A DNA stretch of 42,399 bases from positions 1 through 42,399 of the forward strand of contig JANXMN010000601.1 of the NCBI GenBank assembly GCA_025354605.1, written 5' to 3'. The notes below the pieces were generated by a model, which worked only from the letters and a program-made list of their open reading frames with translations, was not told the origin of the DNA and did no database searches. The stretch is from Hymenobacter sp. Its GTDB lineage: Bacteria; Bacteroidota; Bacteroidia; Cytophagales; Hymenobacteraceae. The translations under genes were made by a program, and so were the position numbers. This document shows, one piece after another, positions 24,099-31,918 of the stretch (positions within the stretch are counted from its first letter, which is position 1; each line of letters opens with the position of its first letter).

Positions 24099-25661
24099 AT
24101 GAATTCTCGCAACAACTTTGCCCGGACGCTGCGACCGAGCGCCCTGGCCGGCCTCACGCTGGCCGCGCTGGGACTGGCCCCCGCTGCCCGCGCCCAGGCG
24201 CCAGCCCCAACGCCGGCTCCGAACCCGCCGGCCGCCCTGGACCCGCGCCCTGCCGCACCCGCGCCCACCGGCCCCTGGACGTTGCAGGCCGCCGTTGACT
24301 ACGCCGTGACGCACAACCTGACCGTGCGCGCCAACGAGCTGACGGCCCGCCAGCAGGAAGCCACTTACCGCCTGAGCCAGGCGGCCCTGCTGCCCACGGC
24401 GGGCTTTTCCGGTACGCAGAACTTCACCTTCGGCACCAATAAAGACCCGCTCACCAACCAGTTCCAGACGATTCGGTCGCGGGCCAACAACTTTACGCTA
24501 TCGGGGCAGGCCACGCTGTTTTCGGGCTTCCAGCTGCGCAACACCATCCGGCAGAATGTGTCGGAGGCCGAAGCCGCGCATTTCGATGTCGAAAAGTCGC
24601 GCAACGATTTGTCGCTGAACGTAGCCTCCTCGTTTCTGCAGCTGCTGCTGGCCCAGGAGCTTATCCGGGCCTCGGAGGCGCGCCTGAGCACGGTGCAGGC
24701 CCAGGTGGCGCGCAGCGAAAAGCTGCTGAAAGCCGGAGCCGTGGCCGAAGGCAACCTGCTCGACAGCCGCGCCCAGCTGGCCGGCGAAGAGCGCAGCCTG
24801 GTGACGGCTCAGAACCAAAAAGCCCTGGCCCAGCTGGCCCTGGTGCAGGAGCTGAACCTCGACCCGGCCACCGCCAGCCAGTTCGAGGTGACGGTGCCCA
24901 GTCTGCCCGCGCCCACCAGCTTGACGGCCACGGCCGACGTGGCCGACCCCAACGCTACCTTCGAGCTGGCCCGGCAGCGCCTGCCCGAAATCAAGGCTGC
25001 CGACCAGCGCGTGAACAGCGCCCGCCTGGGGCTGGAAGTAGCGCGGGGCGGCTACTACCCCCGCCTGCTGGTATCGGGTGGTATTCAGACCGGCTACTCC
25101 TCGGCCCGGCAGCAAGCCATCTACAACCTCGACAACCTCGTGGCCACGCCTATTTTTCAGGTTAATCCGGCCGTGCCCGGTGGCTATAGTCCCTCGCCCT
25201 ACGTGTCGCTGCAACCCACAGTGCAGACGCTGCCCTTTAACTTTTTTGACCAGTTGACCACCAACCGGGGCGAGTTCATCCAGCTCACGCTCAACATTCC
25301 CATTCTCAACGGGCTGCAAACCCGGGTAGGCGTGCAGCGCGCCCGGCTCAACATCGAGCAGGCCGGGCTGCGGGCCGAACAAACCCGCCTGCAGCTGCGC
25401 CAGAGTATTCAGCAGAGCTATGCCGACGCCCTGGCCGCGCAGCGCCGCTACGCCGCCAGCGCCCGCCAGGTCGAGGCCCTCAACTTGGCCTTCCGCAACG
25501 CGGAAATCCGCTTCAACAACGGCCTGCTCAACGGGACTGACTTCAACATTGCCCGCAACAACCTCACGGCCGCCGAGTCGGACATGATTCAGGCCAAATA
25601 CGAATTCTTTTTCCGCAGCAAGGTGCTCGATTTCTACCAGGGTAAGCCGCTAACTCTTTAA
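24099..25661 (+). CDS. TolC-family outer-membrane efflux protein
   Basis: The 520-residue product has a signal peptide (about 1-33, ending ARAQ) followed by a Pro/Ala-rich linker and two TolC/OEP repeats. It should form a trimeric outer-membrane channel with a periplasmic coiled-coil tunnel. Visible family features are WTLQAAVDYAVTHNLTV (start of the first repeat), long amphipathic helices such as NDLSLNVASSFLQLLLAQE, and the strand-bearing LTLNIPILNGLQTRVGVQ in the second repeat. ATG at 24099 was chosen over the TTG at 24081 because it starts the signal peptide cleanly. A membrane-fusion partner follows after the palindrome; no pump gene is adjacent. Confidence 0.93.
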   Translation: MNSRNNFARTLRPSALAGLTLAALGLAPAARAQAPAPTPAPNPPAALDPRPAAPAPTGPWTLQAAVDYAVTHNLTVRANELTARQQEATYRLSQAALLPTAGFSGTQNFTFGTNKDPLTNQFQTIRSRANNFTLSGQATLFSGFQLRNTIRQNVSEAEAAHFDVEKSRNDLSLNVASSFLQLLLAQELIRASEARLSTVQAQVARSEKLLKAGAVAEGNLLDSRAQLAGEERSLVTAQNQKALAQLALVQELNLDPATASQFEVTVPSLPAPTSLTATADVADPNATFELARQRLPEIKAADQRVNSARLGLEVARGGYYPRLLVSGGIQTGYSSARQQAIYNLDNLVATPIFQVNPAVPGGYSPSPYVSLQPTVQTLPFNFFDQLTTNRGEFIQLTLNIPILNGLQTRVGVQRARLNIEQAGLRAEQTRLQLRQSIQQSYADALAAQRRYAASARQVEALNLAFRNAEIRFNNGLLNGTDFNIARNNLTAAESDMIQAKYEFFFRSKVLDFYQGKPLTL

Positions 25662-25757
25662 TCATTTAACAATTAACATTTATCATTTAACATGTCAGCG
25701 TTTTCCGCATGAACTGGCAGGACGGCTGTTAAATGTTAATTGATAAATGTTAAATGA
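25662..25757. repeat. AT-rich inverted repeat between TolC and adaptor genes
   Basis: The 30-base arms 25662-25691 and 25728-25757 consist of alternating TCATTTAAC and AATTAACATT units and their complements. They are complementary overall, with the internal unit order partly shuffled. The 36-base centre is GC-richer. The element directly abuts the TolC stop and ends 6 bases before the adaptor ATG. It may form a long hairpin in the mRNA or be an inserted intergenic repeat. Confidence 0.72.
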
Positions 25758-25763
25758 CCTCTT

Positions 25764-27176
25764 ATGAACAACAACCGATTACTGTATTCGCTGCTGGCTG
25801 CGGTCGTGCTGCTCATTGCGGGCTACTCGCTGGCCAAAAAGAAGGGTTGGGTGGGCAAGCCTACTGGCGTGGAAGTGCTGGTGGCCAAGGCCGGCCCGGC
25901 TACCATTGTCGAAAAAGTAAGCGCCTCGGGCAAGGTGCAGCCCGAAACCGAAGTTAAAATCTCGCCGGACGTGTCGGGCGAAATCATCGAGCTATACGTG
26001 CAGGAGGGCGATTCCGTGCGCAAGGGCCAGCTGTTGCTGCGCATCCGCCCCGATAACTACCAGGCCCAAGTGAACGTGCAGAATGCCCAGGTGGGTACCC
26101 AGCGCGCTAACGTGGCCCAGGCCCAGGCGCGCCTGCAGCAGCTCATGGCGTCGTCGCGGCAAACCGAGCTGAGCTATCGGCGCAATGCCTCGCTGTATAA
26201 GCAGAAGGTGATTTCGCAAGCCGACTACGAGGCCAGTCAGGCGGCCTACAATGCTTCACAGGAAGAATTGAACAGCGTGCGGCAGCAAATCAAGGCGGCC
26301 CAGAGCACCGTGGGCGCGGCCTCGGCCTCGCTGGAAGAAGCCCGCAAGAACCTCAACAAAACCACCATTTATGCTCCCGTGAGCGGCACCGTGAGCAAGC
26401 TGAACGTGAAACGCGGCGAGCGCGTGGTGGGCACCACCCAGATGGCGGGCACCGAAATCATGCGCATCGCGAATCTGCACAACATGGAGGTGCGCGTGAA
26501 CGTGAACGAGAACGACGTGAATAACGTGAGCATCGGCGACTCGGTGGAGGTGGATGTGGATGCGTACTCAACCCGCAAGCTGAAGTTTATCGGCCTCGTT
26601 ACCAACATTGCCAACACCGCCAAAGACGCCCTCACGGCTGAAGCCGTAACGGAGTTCGAGGTGCGCATCCGCCTGCTGCCCGAGAGCTACCAGCAGCTAA
26701 TGCGGAAGGTGCGGGGCAAAACCATCGTGCCGTTTCGTCCGGGAATGACGGCTTCGGTCGACATCATTACCGACCGCAAGCCCGGCGCGCTAAGCGTGCC
26801 CCTGGCCGCCGTAACTACCCGCTCCGATTCGGCCAATACCAAGGATGGCAGCGGCCCGGGCGGGGTGCGCGTTTCGACCCCGCGCGGCAATGGTACGGCT
26901 ACAGCCGTTGACCAGAGCAAAAAGGAAAAAGTGGAGATTCAGGAAGTTGTGTTCGTGGTGAAGGATGGCAAGGCCGTGCTGACGCCAGTGAAAACCGGCA
27001 TCAGCGACTTCCAGAATATCGAGATTCTGAGTGGCGTGCCAGCCGGCGCTACGGTGGTGAGCGGGCCGTTCCGGGCCGTGGCCAAATCCCTTAAGGATGG
27101 CTCCGTAGTTGAAATCAAAGACTTGAAGTCGCTCAACAAGGAGGCCCTGAAGGAAGACCCCGATGCCGGTAAATAA
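25764..27176 (+). CDS. periplasmic adaptor (membrane-fusion) subunit of an efflux system
   Basis: The 470-residue product is a HlyD/MacA-type membrane-fusion protein linking an inner-membrane pump to TolC. It has an N-terminal membrane anchor (about 7-22) and the first half of the lipoyl domain (VSASGKVQPETEVKISPDVSG). The next region is an alpha-helical hairpin (about 100-200, Ala/Gln-rich with QRANVAQAQARLQQL), followed by the lipoyl return NKTTIYAPVSGTVSKL. Beta-barrel and membrane-proximal domains follow (about 230-440), interrupted by a Ser/Gly-rich linker near 350-375. Partner TolC is upstream. The ABC (MacB-like) or RND pump usually found downstream is absent from this window. Confidence 0.92.
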   Translation: MNNNRLLYSLLAAVVLLIAGYSLAKKKGWVGKPTGVEVLVAKAGPATIVEKVSASGKVQPETEVKISPDVSGEIIELYVQEGDSVRKGQLLLRIRPDNYQAQVNVQNAQVGTQRANVAQAQARLQQLMASSRQTELSYRRNASLYKQKVISQADYEASQAAYNASQEELNSVRQQIKAAQSTVGAASASLEEARKNLNKTTIYAPVSGTVSKLNVKRGERVVGTTQMAGTEIMRIANLHNMEVRVNVNENDVNNVSIGDSVEVDVDAYSTRKLKFIGLVTNIANTAKDALTAEAVTEFEVRIRLLPESYQQLMRKVRGKTIVPFRPGMTASVDIITDRKPGALSVPLAAVTTRSDSANTKDGSGPGGVRVSTPRGNGTATAVDQSKKEKVEIQEVVFVVKDGKAVLTPVKTGISDFQNIEILSGVPAGATVVSGPFRAVAKSLKDGSVVEIKDLKSLNKEALKEDPDAGK

Positions 27177-27182
27177 TTAAAA

Positions 27183-27327
27183 CGTAACGCCAGACGGGAA
27201 AAAAAATATGTCATGCTGAGCACAGTGAAGCATCTTTATCGCCACAGTAATCCAATTATCATGGGTTAGTATTGCGTTAGAGATGCTTCACCGCGCTCAG
27301 CATGACGTACTGATTTATTGCGTTACG
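27183..27327. repeat. MITE-like nested inverted repeat
   Basis: Inner arms 27210-27235 and 27281-27306 are 26 bases long and complementary at 24 positions; they begin GTCATGCTGAGC and end GAAGCATCT. Outer arms CGTAACGC (27183-27190) and GCGTTACG (27320-27327) are perfect. The 145-base element has no coding capacity. Repeats with GTCATGCTGAGC...GAAGCATC cores are, to my knowledge, scattered through many Bacteroidota genomes. It lies between the adaptor stop and gpsA. Confidence 0.82.
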
Positions 27328-27359
27328 CCTCCAATTCTACTCCCCAAAATCCCACCTAC

Positions 27360-28337
27360 TTGGAAAAAATTGCCATGCTCGGCGGCGGCTCCTGGGCCAC
27401 CGCTCTCACCAAAATTTTGTCGGAAAACGGCGCCCGCGTCGATTGGTGGCTGCGCTCGAAGGACGATGTGCAGCACCTGCTGCGTACCCGCCATAACCCC
27501 CGCTACCTCTCGGCCGTGCAGTTCGACCTGAGCCGCGTGTTCCCGACCACCAACCTCGAAGAAGCCGACTGGTTGGTGCTGGCCGTGCCCGCCGCCTTCG
27601 TGCAACCCGTACTTGACAAGCTCGACCGCGACTCGTTCAAGCACAAGCGCGTGGTTTCGGCCATCAAGGGCATGATTCCGAATAAAAACCAACTCGTGAC
27701 CGACTACGTGGCCGAGCGGTTTCGGCTGCCGCACACCCGCCTGGGCGTGATTGCCGGCCCCTGCCACGCCGAAGAAGTGGCCTTCGAAAAGCAGAGCTAC
27801 CTCACCATCGGTTCGCCCGACGTAGGCCTGGGCGAGGACTTCTCGGAGCTACTGCGTAATCGCTATGTGCGCGCCCATCCCGCTCAGGACCTCGACGGCA
27901 TTGAATACTGCGCTGTGATGAAAAACATCATTGCCCTCACCGGCGGCATTGCCCACGGCGTGGGCTACGGCGATAATTTCCTGGCCGTGCTTGTGAGCAA
28001 TGCGGTGCAGGAAATCCGCCGCTTCCTGCAAGCTATCAGTCCGCAGGCGCGCGACCTGTCGGCCTCAGCCTACCTCGGCGACCTGCTGGTGACGGCTTAC
28101 TCGCAGTTTTCGCGCAACCGCACCTTTGGCAGCATGGTGGGCCGGGGCTACTCGGTGAAGTCGGCACAGTTGGAAATGAACATGGTAGCCGAGGGCTACT
28201 ACGCGGTAAAGTCCATCCATGAGCTCAACAAAAAGCTCAAAGTGAACATGCCGATTACCGACGCGGCTTATAACATTCTGTACGAGCGAATTGCGCCAGC
28301 GGTGGAGATGGAGCTGCTGAAGGAAAAACTGCGGTGA
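27360..28337 (+). CDS. gpsA: NAD(P)-dependent glycerol-3-phosphate dehydrogenase
   Basis: GpsA reduces dihydroxyacetone phosphate to sn-glycerol 3-phosphate in the cytosol, supplying the phospholipid backbone. The 325-residue product has the nucleotide loop MLGGGSWATAL (residues 6-16), the segment SAIKGMIP, VIAGPCHAEEVA, the catalytic lysine region AVMKNIIALTGGIAHG, and GDLLVTAYSQFSRNRTFG. The TTG at 27360 was chosen because MEKIAMLGGGSW is the expected family N-terminus; the next ATG at 27375 would remove the first beta strand. The upstream frame runs into the inverted repeat and is not homologous. The next gene overlaps its stop by four bases. Confidence 0.94.
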   Translation: MEKIAMLGGGSWATALTKILSENGARVDWWLRSKDDVQHLLRTRHNPRYLSAVQFDLSRVFPTTNLEEADWLVLAVPAAFVQPVLDKLDRDSFKHKRVVSAIKGMIPNKNQLVTDYVAERFRLPHTRLGVIAGPCHAEEVAFEKQSYLTIGSPDVGLGEDFSELLRNRYVRAHPAQDLDGIEYCAVMKNIIALTGGIAHGVGYGDNFLAVLVSNAVQEIRRFLQAISPQARDLSASAYLGDLLVTAYSQFSRNRTFGSMVGRGYSVKSAQLEMNMVAEGYYAVKSIHELNKKLKVNMPITDAAYNILYERIAPAVEMELLKEKLR

Positions 28338-28636
28338 GACTAGTAGTCGCGGTAGGGTTAGTGTCTGTAGCCATCGCAATTGCTGCTTTGGATAGTTACA
28401 TCAGTTTACATACCGGTCTGAATCCGATTATTGCTTTTGCGGCATTCTTTTTTTGGTTGGTAGTGTGCGGTTTTTGCCTTCGGTTGGCTTTGGCAGAGAA
28501 TAGTTGGAAGATGCTTGTGCTGCCGAGCGCGCTGCTGCTGCTGACGTGTCTGGTTTTTGCATACAGATTACAACAGCAAAGGCAGCAGTATGCGGAGAAG
28601 AATGGTTCACCGCGACGCTATTACAAATTGGACTAG
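28334..28636 (+). CDS. small membrane protein, gpsA-coupled
   Basis: The 100-residue product has three hydrophobic segments (about 3-20, 31-52 and 61-80) and a basic, Gln-rich tail. No family was recognised. Its GTG start overlaps the gpsA TGA in a GTGA arrangement, indicating translational coupling. Base composition is clearly lower in GC than the neighbours, which may mean recent acquisition or relaxed constraint. The next gene starts 30 bases downstream. Confidence 0.6.
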   Translation: MRLVVAVGLVSVAIAIAALDSYISLHTGLNPIIAFAAFFFWLVVCGFCLRLALAENSWKMLVLPSALLLLTCLVFAYRLQQQRQQYAEKNGSPRRYYKLD

Positions 28637-28666
28637 AAATTAGCATTCAATGCGTTGTGCTTTAAT

Positions 28667-29539
28667 ATGAAAGTTGTCGGTTTTACCTTCGTTCGCAACG
28701 CCATCAAGTACGATTATCCTGTACTTGAAAGCATTAACTCGCTGCTGCCGCTGTGTGATGAAGTGGTGGTGGCGGTGGGCAACTCCGATGACGGCACGCT
28801 GGCACTGATTCAGGGTATCGGCTCGCCTAAAATCCGCATCGTCGAAACCGTATGGGACGACTCGTTGCGCGAGGGCGGCCGGGTGCTGGCCGTGGAAACC
28901 GACAAAGCCCTGGCCGCCGTACCTGCCGATGCCGACTGGGCCATTTATCTGCAGGCCGATGAGGTGCTGCACGAAGCCGACTACTCTGCTATCCGGGCCG
29001 GAATGGTGCGCTGGCAGGACGATAAAACGGTGGAAGGCCTGTTGCTAAAGTACCGCCACTTCTATGGCTCCTACGACTACGTGGGCGACTCCTACCGCTG
29101 GTACCGTCGCGAAATCCGCATTGTGCGGCCGGGCATCGGGGTGCGCTCGTACCGCGACGCTCAGGGTTTCCGCCGCACCGGCGACCGCAAGCTCCGGGTG
29201 AAGCTGCTCGATGCCACTGTGCACCACTACGGCTGGGTGAAGCCCCCGGCGGCCATGCAGCGCAAGCAGGAAACTTTCAACAAGCTCTGGCATTCCGACG
29301 ACTGGGTAGCCCAGCACGTGGCCCCGGCCCAGGAATTTGACTACAGCCAGGTCGACTCGCTGCAGCGGTTTGCCGGTACGCACCCGGCCGTGATGGTCCA
29401 GCGTCTGCAAACCCAAAGCTGGCAGTTCGACCACGACCTGAGCCGCAACCGCCACCGCTTCAAGGACCGGCTCAAGCAGGCCTTGGAGCGCATCACCGGC
29501 TACCGGCTGGGCGAATACCGCAATTACCGGCTGATTTAG
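28667..29539 (+). CDS. glycosyltransferase family 2-like protein
   Basis: The 290-residue product resembles GT-A glycosyltransferases. It opens with MKVVGFTFVRNAIKYDYP (residues 1-18), the sugar-nucleotide entry strand; CDEVVVAVGNSDDGT follows, and the DxD-like metal site lies in WAIYLQADEVLHEAD (about 90-104). The usual DXD is replaced by QADE, as in many proteins of this group. A C-terminal basic region follows (KDRLKQALERITGYR). No membrane segment is seen. The acceptor is unknown. ATG at 28667 gives a clean start; the frame opens four codons earlier. An EamA-type transporter gene follows 20 bases later. Confidence 0.82.
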   Translation: MKVVGFTFVRNAIKYDYPVLESINSLLPLCDEVVVAVGNSDDGTLALIQGIGSPKIRIVETVWDDSLREGGRVLAVETDKALAAVPADADWAIYLQADEVLHEADYSAIRAGMVRWQDDKTVEGLLLKYRHFYGSYDYVGDSYRWYRREIRIVRPGIGVRSYRDAQGFRRTGDRKLRVKLLDATVHHYGWVKPPAAMQRKQETFNKLWHSDDWVAQHVAPAQEFDYSQVDSLQRFAGTHPAVMVQRLQTQSWQFDHDLSRNRHRFKDRLKQALERITGYRLGEYRNYRLI

Positions 29540-29559
29540 CAACTGTTTCACTCTTACTC

Positions 29560-29997
29560 ATGGAAACATCCGCCTGGCTTCCGCTGGCCCTATTGACGGC
29601 GCTGTGCCTGGCGGGCTACAACTTTTTCATCAAGCTGTCGGCCGATGAGCTGCCACCCGCGCTGGGGGCCGTGGTGCTGCAGGTGGTGGCCGCCGTGCTG
29701 GGCGCGCTGTGGCTGCTGAAGCTGCGCTGGCAGGGGCAGCCGTTGGGCTTTTCGGGCAAGGGCGTGGGACTGGCGGCCTTGGCTGGGCTGGGCGTGGGCC
29801 TGGCCGAAATCCTCACGTTCGTGCTGTTTCGGCGGGGGCTGCCGGCTTCGGTAGGCACGCCGGTTATCGTGGGGGGCTCGGTGCTGCTTTCGGCGCTGCT
29901 CGGGTGGGTGGTGTTGCGCGAAAGCCTCTCGCTGGCGCAGGCTGGTGGGCTGCTGCTGATTGTGGTGGGCATTGCCCTGCTGGCCCGTGGGCACTAG
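29560..29997 (+). CDS. EamA/DMT-superfamily half transporter
   Basis: The 145-residue product contains one EamA-type bundle of about five membrane segments, half the length of the usual two-repeat transporters, so it would work as a dimer. The end of the protein has the typical GWVVLRESLSLAQAGGLLLI segment (EamA glutamate-bearing loop plus last helix). Substrate is unknown; it may be a metabolite or, given the preceding glycosyltransferase, a lipid-linked sugar. It ends three bases before the convergent GT-C-like gene, leaving no separate terminator. Confidence 0.82.
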   Translation: METSAWLPLALLTALCLAGYNFFIKLSADELPPALGAVVLQVVAAVLGALWLLKLRWQGQPLGFSGKGVGLAALAGLGVGLAEILTFVLFRRGLPASVGTPVIVGGSVLLSALLGWVVLRESLSLAQAGGLLLIVVGIALLARGH

Positions 29998-30000
29998 CCG

Positions 30001-31833
30001 CTAGTGGTACCAGCGCTGGCTGGCGAGGCCGTAGCCCATGGGCACGGTGTAGATATCAACCTCGGCGTTGTGAAAGGTTGGTGCAAACGGGAACTCAGGC
30101 TGGAAATACCCGCGTCGGTTTGGAAAAGCCACCACGTAACCATAAGTCACCCCGGGTAGCTGCCGGTAGTCGAATTGCCAGGGGCGTTGCCGCTGCTGGG
30201 TGTGGGCATAGAACCGAAAGAACAGGTCATGGGTCGGCTCGGGGATGAGAATGGGGGCGGCGGGCTGCCGGGCCAGCCACTCCAGGCCCGCCCGGTAAGC
30301 GCCGTTGGTAGCGCGGGCAGTTGGGTTCACGCGTACTACGCTGTAGGCCTGGTAAGCACCGTACAGGCCCACGCCGACGGTCAGCAGTCGCCAGGCCCCG
30401 GCAAACCGGACGCGGGGCCAGCGGCGCAGCGCCCATTTGAGCCCAAACCCGGCGAGGATAAATAAAAAAATGCCCTTGTATAGCAGCACTCGCTCGGGCG
30501 GGTACACCCGTTGGGCAGCAGCCAGCAAGTAGGGAAATGCCATAAACCACAGGCAGGGGCCGAATAGCCGGTCGAGCCGTTGCGCTTCCGGGGCGGGCGT
30601 TGCGCCAGTGCGGGCGGCGTGCCGGGCACGGGCCGCCAGCAGGAGCAGCGCCACCACCAGTACGCCGCCCAGGGTGCGCTGCCCGGCCAGAAAACCCTCC
30701 GAGTGCCAGCCGAAAGCGGGGAAGCCGCGTAGAAATTCGCCGAAAGGCAAGGCGGCCACGAAGCCATTGCCGGCCAGCTGACCCGGCCCTGAAACCAGCA
30801 TTAATGGCACGTAGAGCGAAGCTGCGGCCAGGGCCAGCAAGCCGCCGCCCGCTACTGTTGATGCCAGGGCCCGCCAAGCGCCGGCGCGGGTCTGCCGCAG
30901 CACCAGCCACGAGCCCGCTGAGGCCACTACGTAGGCAAAAGTCGGGATGGTATAAAGGCCCAAGGCACCCACCACGGCAAATACCAGCCAAGCCGCCCGC
31001 GTCCGCCCACTGGGGCGCAGAATTTCGAGCATGGCCAGAAACAGGGCTGCCGTGCTGGCAATCAATAGCCAGTAGCCGCGCCCCACGCCGGCATGATACC
31101 AGCTTAGCTGCAAGCCGCTGAAGAGCGCCACCGCCACCAGCGCCACCCGGAACCCCGCCAACCGCAGCAGCCCCAGAAACCAAACTGCCGTGGCCCCGGT
31201 ACTGATGAGCAATACTGGCAGCCGCATACTCCACCAGAAACCCGGGTTCACCTGATAAAACAGCCAGGCAATGGTATTGGAGAAAACGTGGTTGTTGGGC
31301 AGCGGGTAATAGGCACTGGTGGCCAACAGGCCTTTGCTAACAAACAGTTCGTACGACACGGCATCGTCGTACTCGGGGTTGGCTAGGCTGAAGTAGAGCC
31401 GGCCGAGCGTGAAGGCGGCCAGCACCCCGCCCGCCCAGCGGCGCTGAGTGGGCGGGGTGGCTTGCCAGTAATGTAGCAGTTCCAGCGTGGCGCTGCGCAG
31501 CTCGTGCCAGCAGCGCCGGGCTTCGAGCCGGCCAGTGGGGCGCAGCAAAATCAGCACGACAAATCCCGTCATCAGCGCTCCGCCAGCTACCAGGGCATGC
31601 TGCGCTTGTGCGTATTCGGCTGCCGTTACCAGGCGCGTCCGCCATTTGTAGAAGGGGAACAGGTTGTTTAGCGGCTGCACGGCCGTCCAGTCGGCGCTGG
31701 CCAGCACCAGCGCCGCCCAGCCCAGGCATCCCGCCAGCAGGCTGCCACTCAGCAAGGCCAGAAATGTCAGGCGGATGAAATTGCCGCAAGCGGATTCTGG
31801 GCGGTCCAATGTTGTGGATTTAAATGAAAGCAT
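30001..31833 (-). CDS. GT-C-like integral membrane glycosyltransferase, paralogue B
   Basis: The 610-residue product has about 11-13 membrane segments. It resembles GT-C enzymes of the ArnT/PMT type, which use lipid-linked sugars and act outside the inner membrane. After the first helices there is an acidic motif PEYDDAVSYELFVSKG (about 145-160) fitting the catalytic DD/DE site, then AYYPLPNNHV. A periplasmic C-terminal domain holds PEPTHDLFFRFY and FPNRRGYFQPEFPFAP. ATG at 31833 was chosen; the upstream frame overlaps the neighbouring paralogue region and is not homologous. It is 85 bases downstream of its close relative. Donor and acceptor are unknown. Confidence 0.76.
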   Translation of the reverse strand: MLSFKSTTLDRPESACGNFIRLTFLALLSGSLLAGCLGWAALVLASADWTAVQPLNNLFPFYKWRTRLVTAAEYAQAQHALVAGGALMTGFVVLILLRPTGRLEARRCWHELRSATLELLHYWQATPPTQRRWAGGVLAAFTLGRLYFSLANPEYDDAVSYELFVSKGLLATSAYYPLPNNHVFSNTIAWLFYQVNPGFWWSMRLPVLLISTGATAVWFLGLLRLAGFRVALVAVALFSGLQLSWYHAGVGRGYWLLIASTAALFLAMLEILRPSGRTRAAWLVFAVVGALGLYTIPTFAYVVASAGSWLVLRQTRAGAWRALASTVAGGGLLALAAASLYVPLMLVSGPGQLAGNGFVAALPFGEFLRGFPAFGWHSEGFLAGQRTLGGVLVVALLLLAARARHAARTGATPAPEAQRLDRLFGPCLWFMAFPYLLAAAQRVYPPERVLLYKGIFLFILAGFGLKWALRRWPRVRFAGAWRLLTVGVGLYGAYQAYSVVRVNPTARATNGAYRAGLEWLARQPAAPILIPEPTHDLFFRFYAHTQQRQRPWQFDYRQLPGVTYGYVVAFPNRRGYFQPEFPFAPTFHNAEVDIYTVPMGYGLASQRWYH

Positions 31834-31918
31834 GGGCAGCCGGGGTACTGGAGCAAAGTTGGTGTTCCTCCTGTTATTCCAATTGCTGGCCTGTCTGTGC
31901 GGTTGATTTGCTAAACCG

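Noticed and set aside
27183-27327. insertion sequence with transposase
   Set aside because: The element is only 145 bases long and has no open frame, so at most it is a non-autonomous repeat.
27318-27359. upstream TTG start for gpsA
   Set aside because: The added residues are unlike the family, and the TTG at 27360 gives the expected MEKIAMLGGG start.
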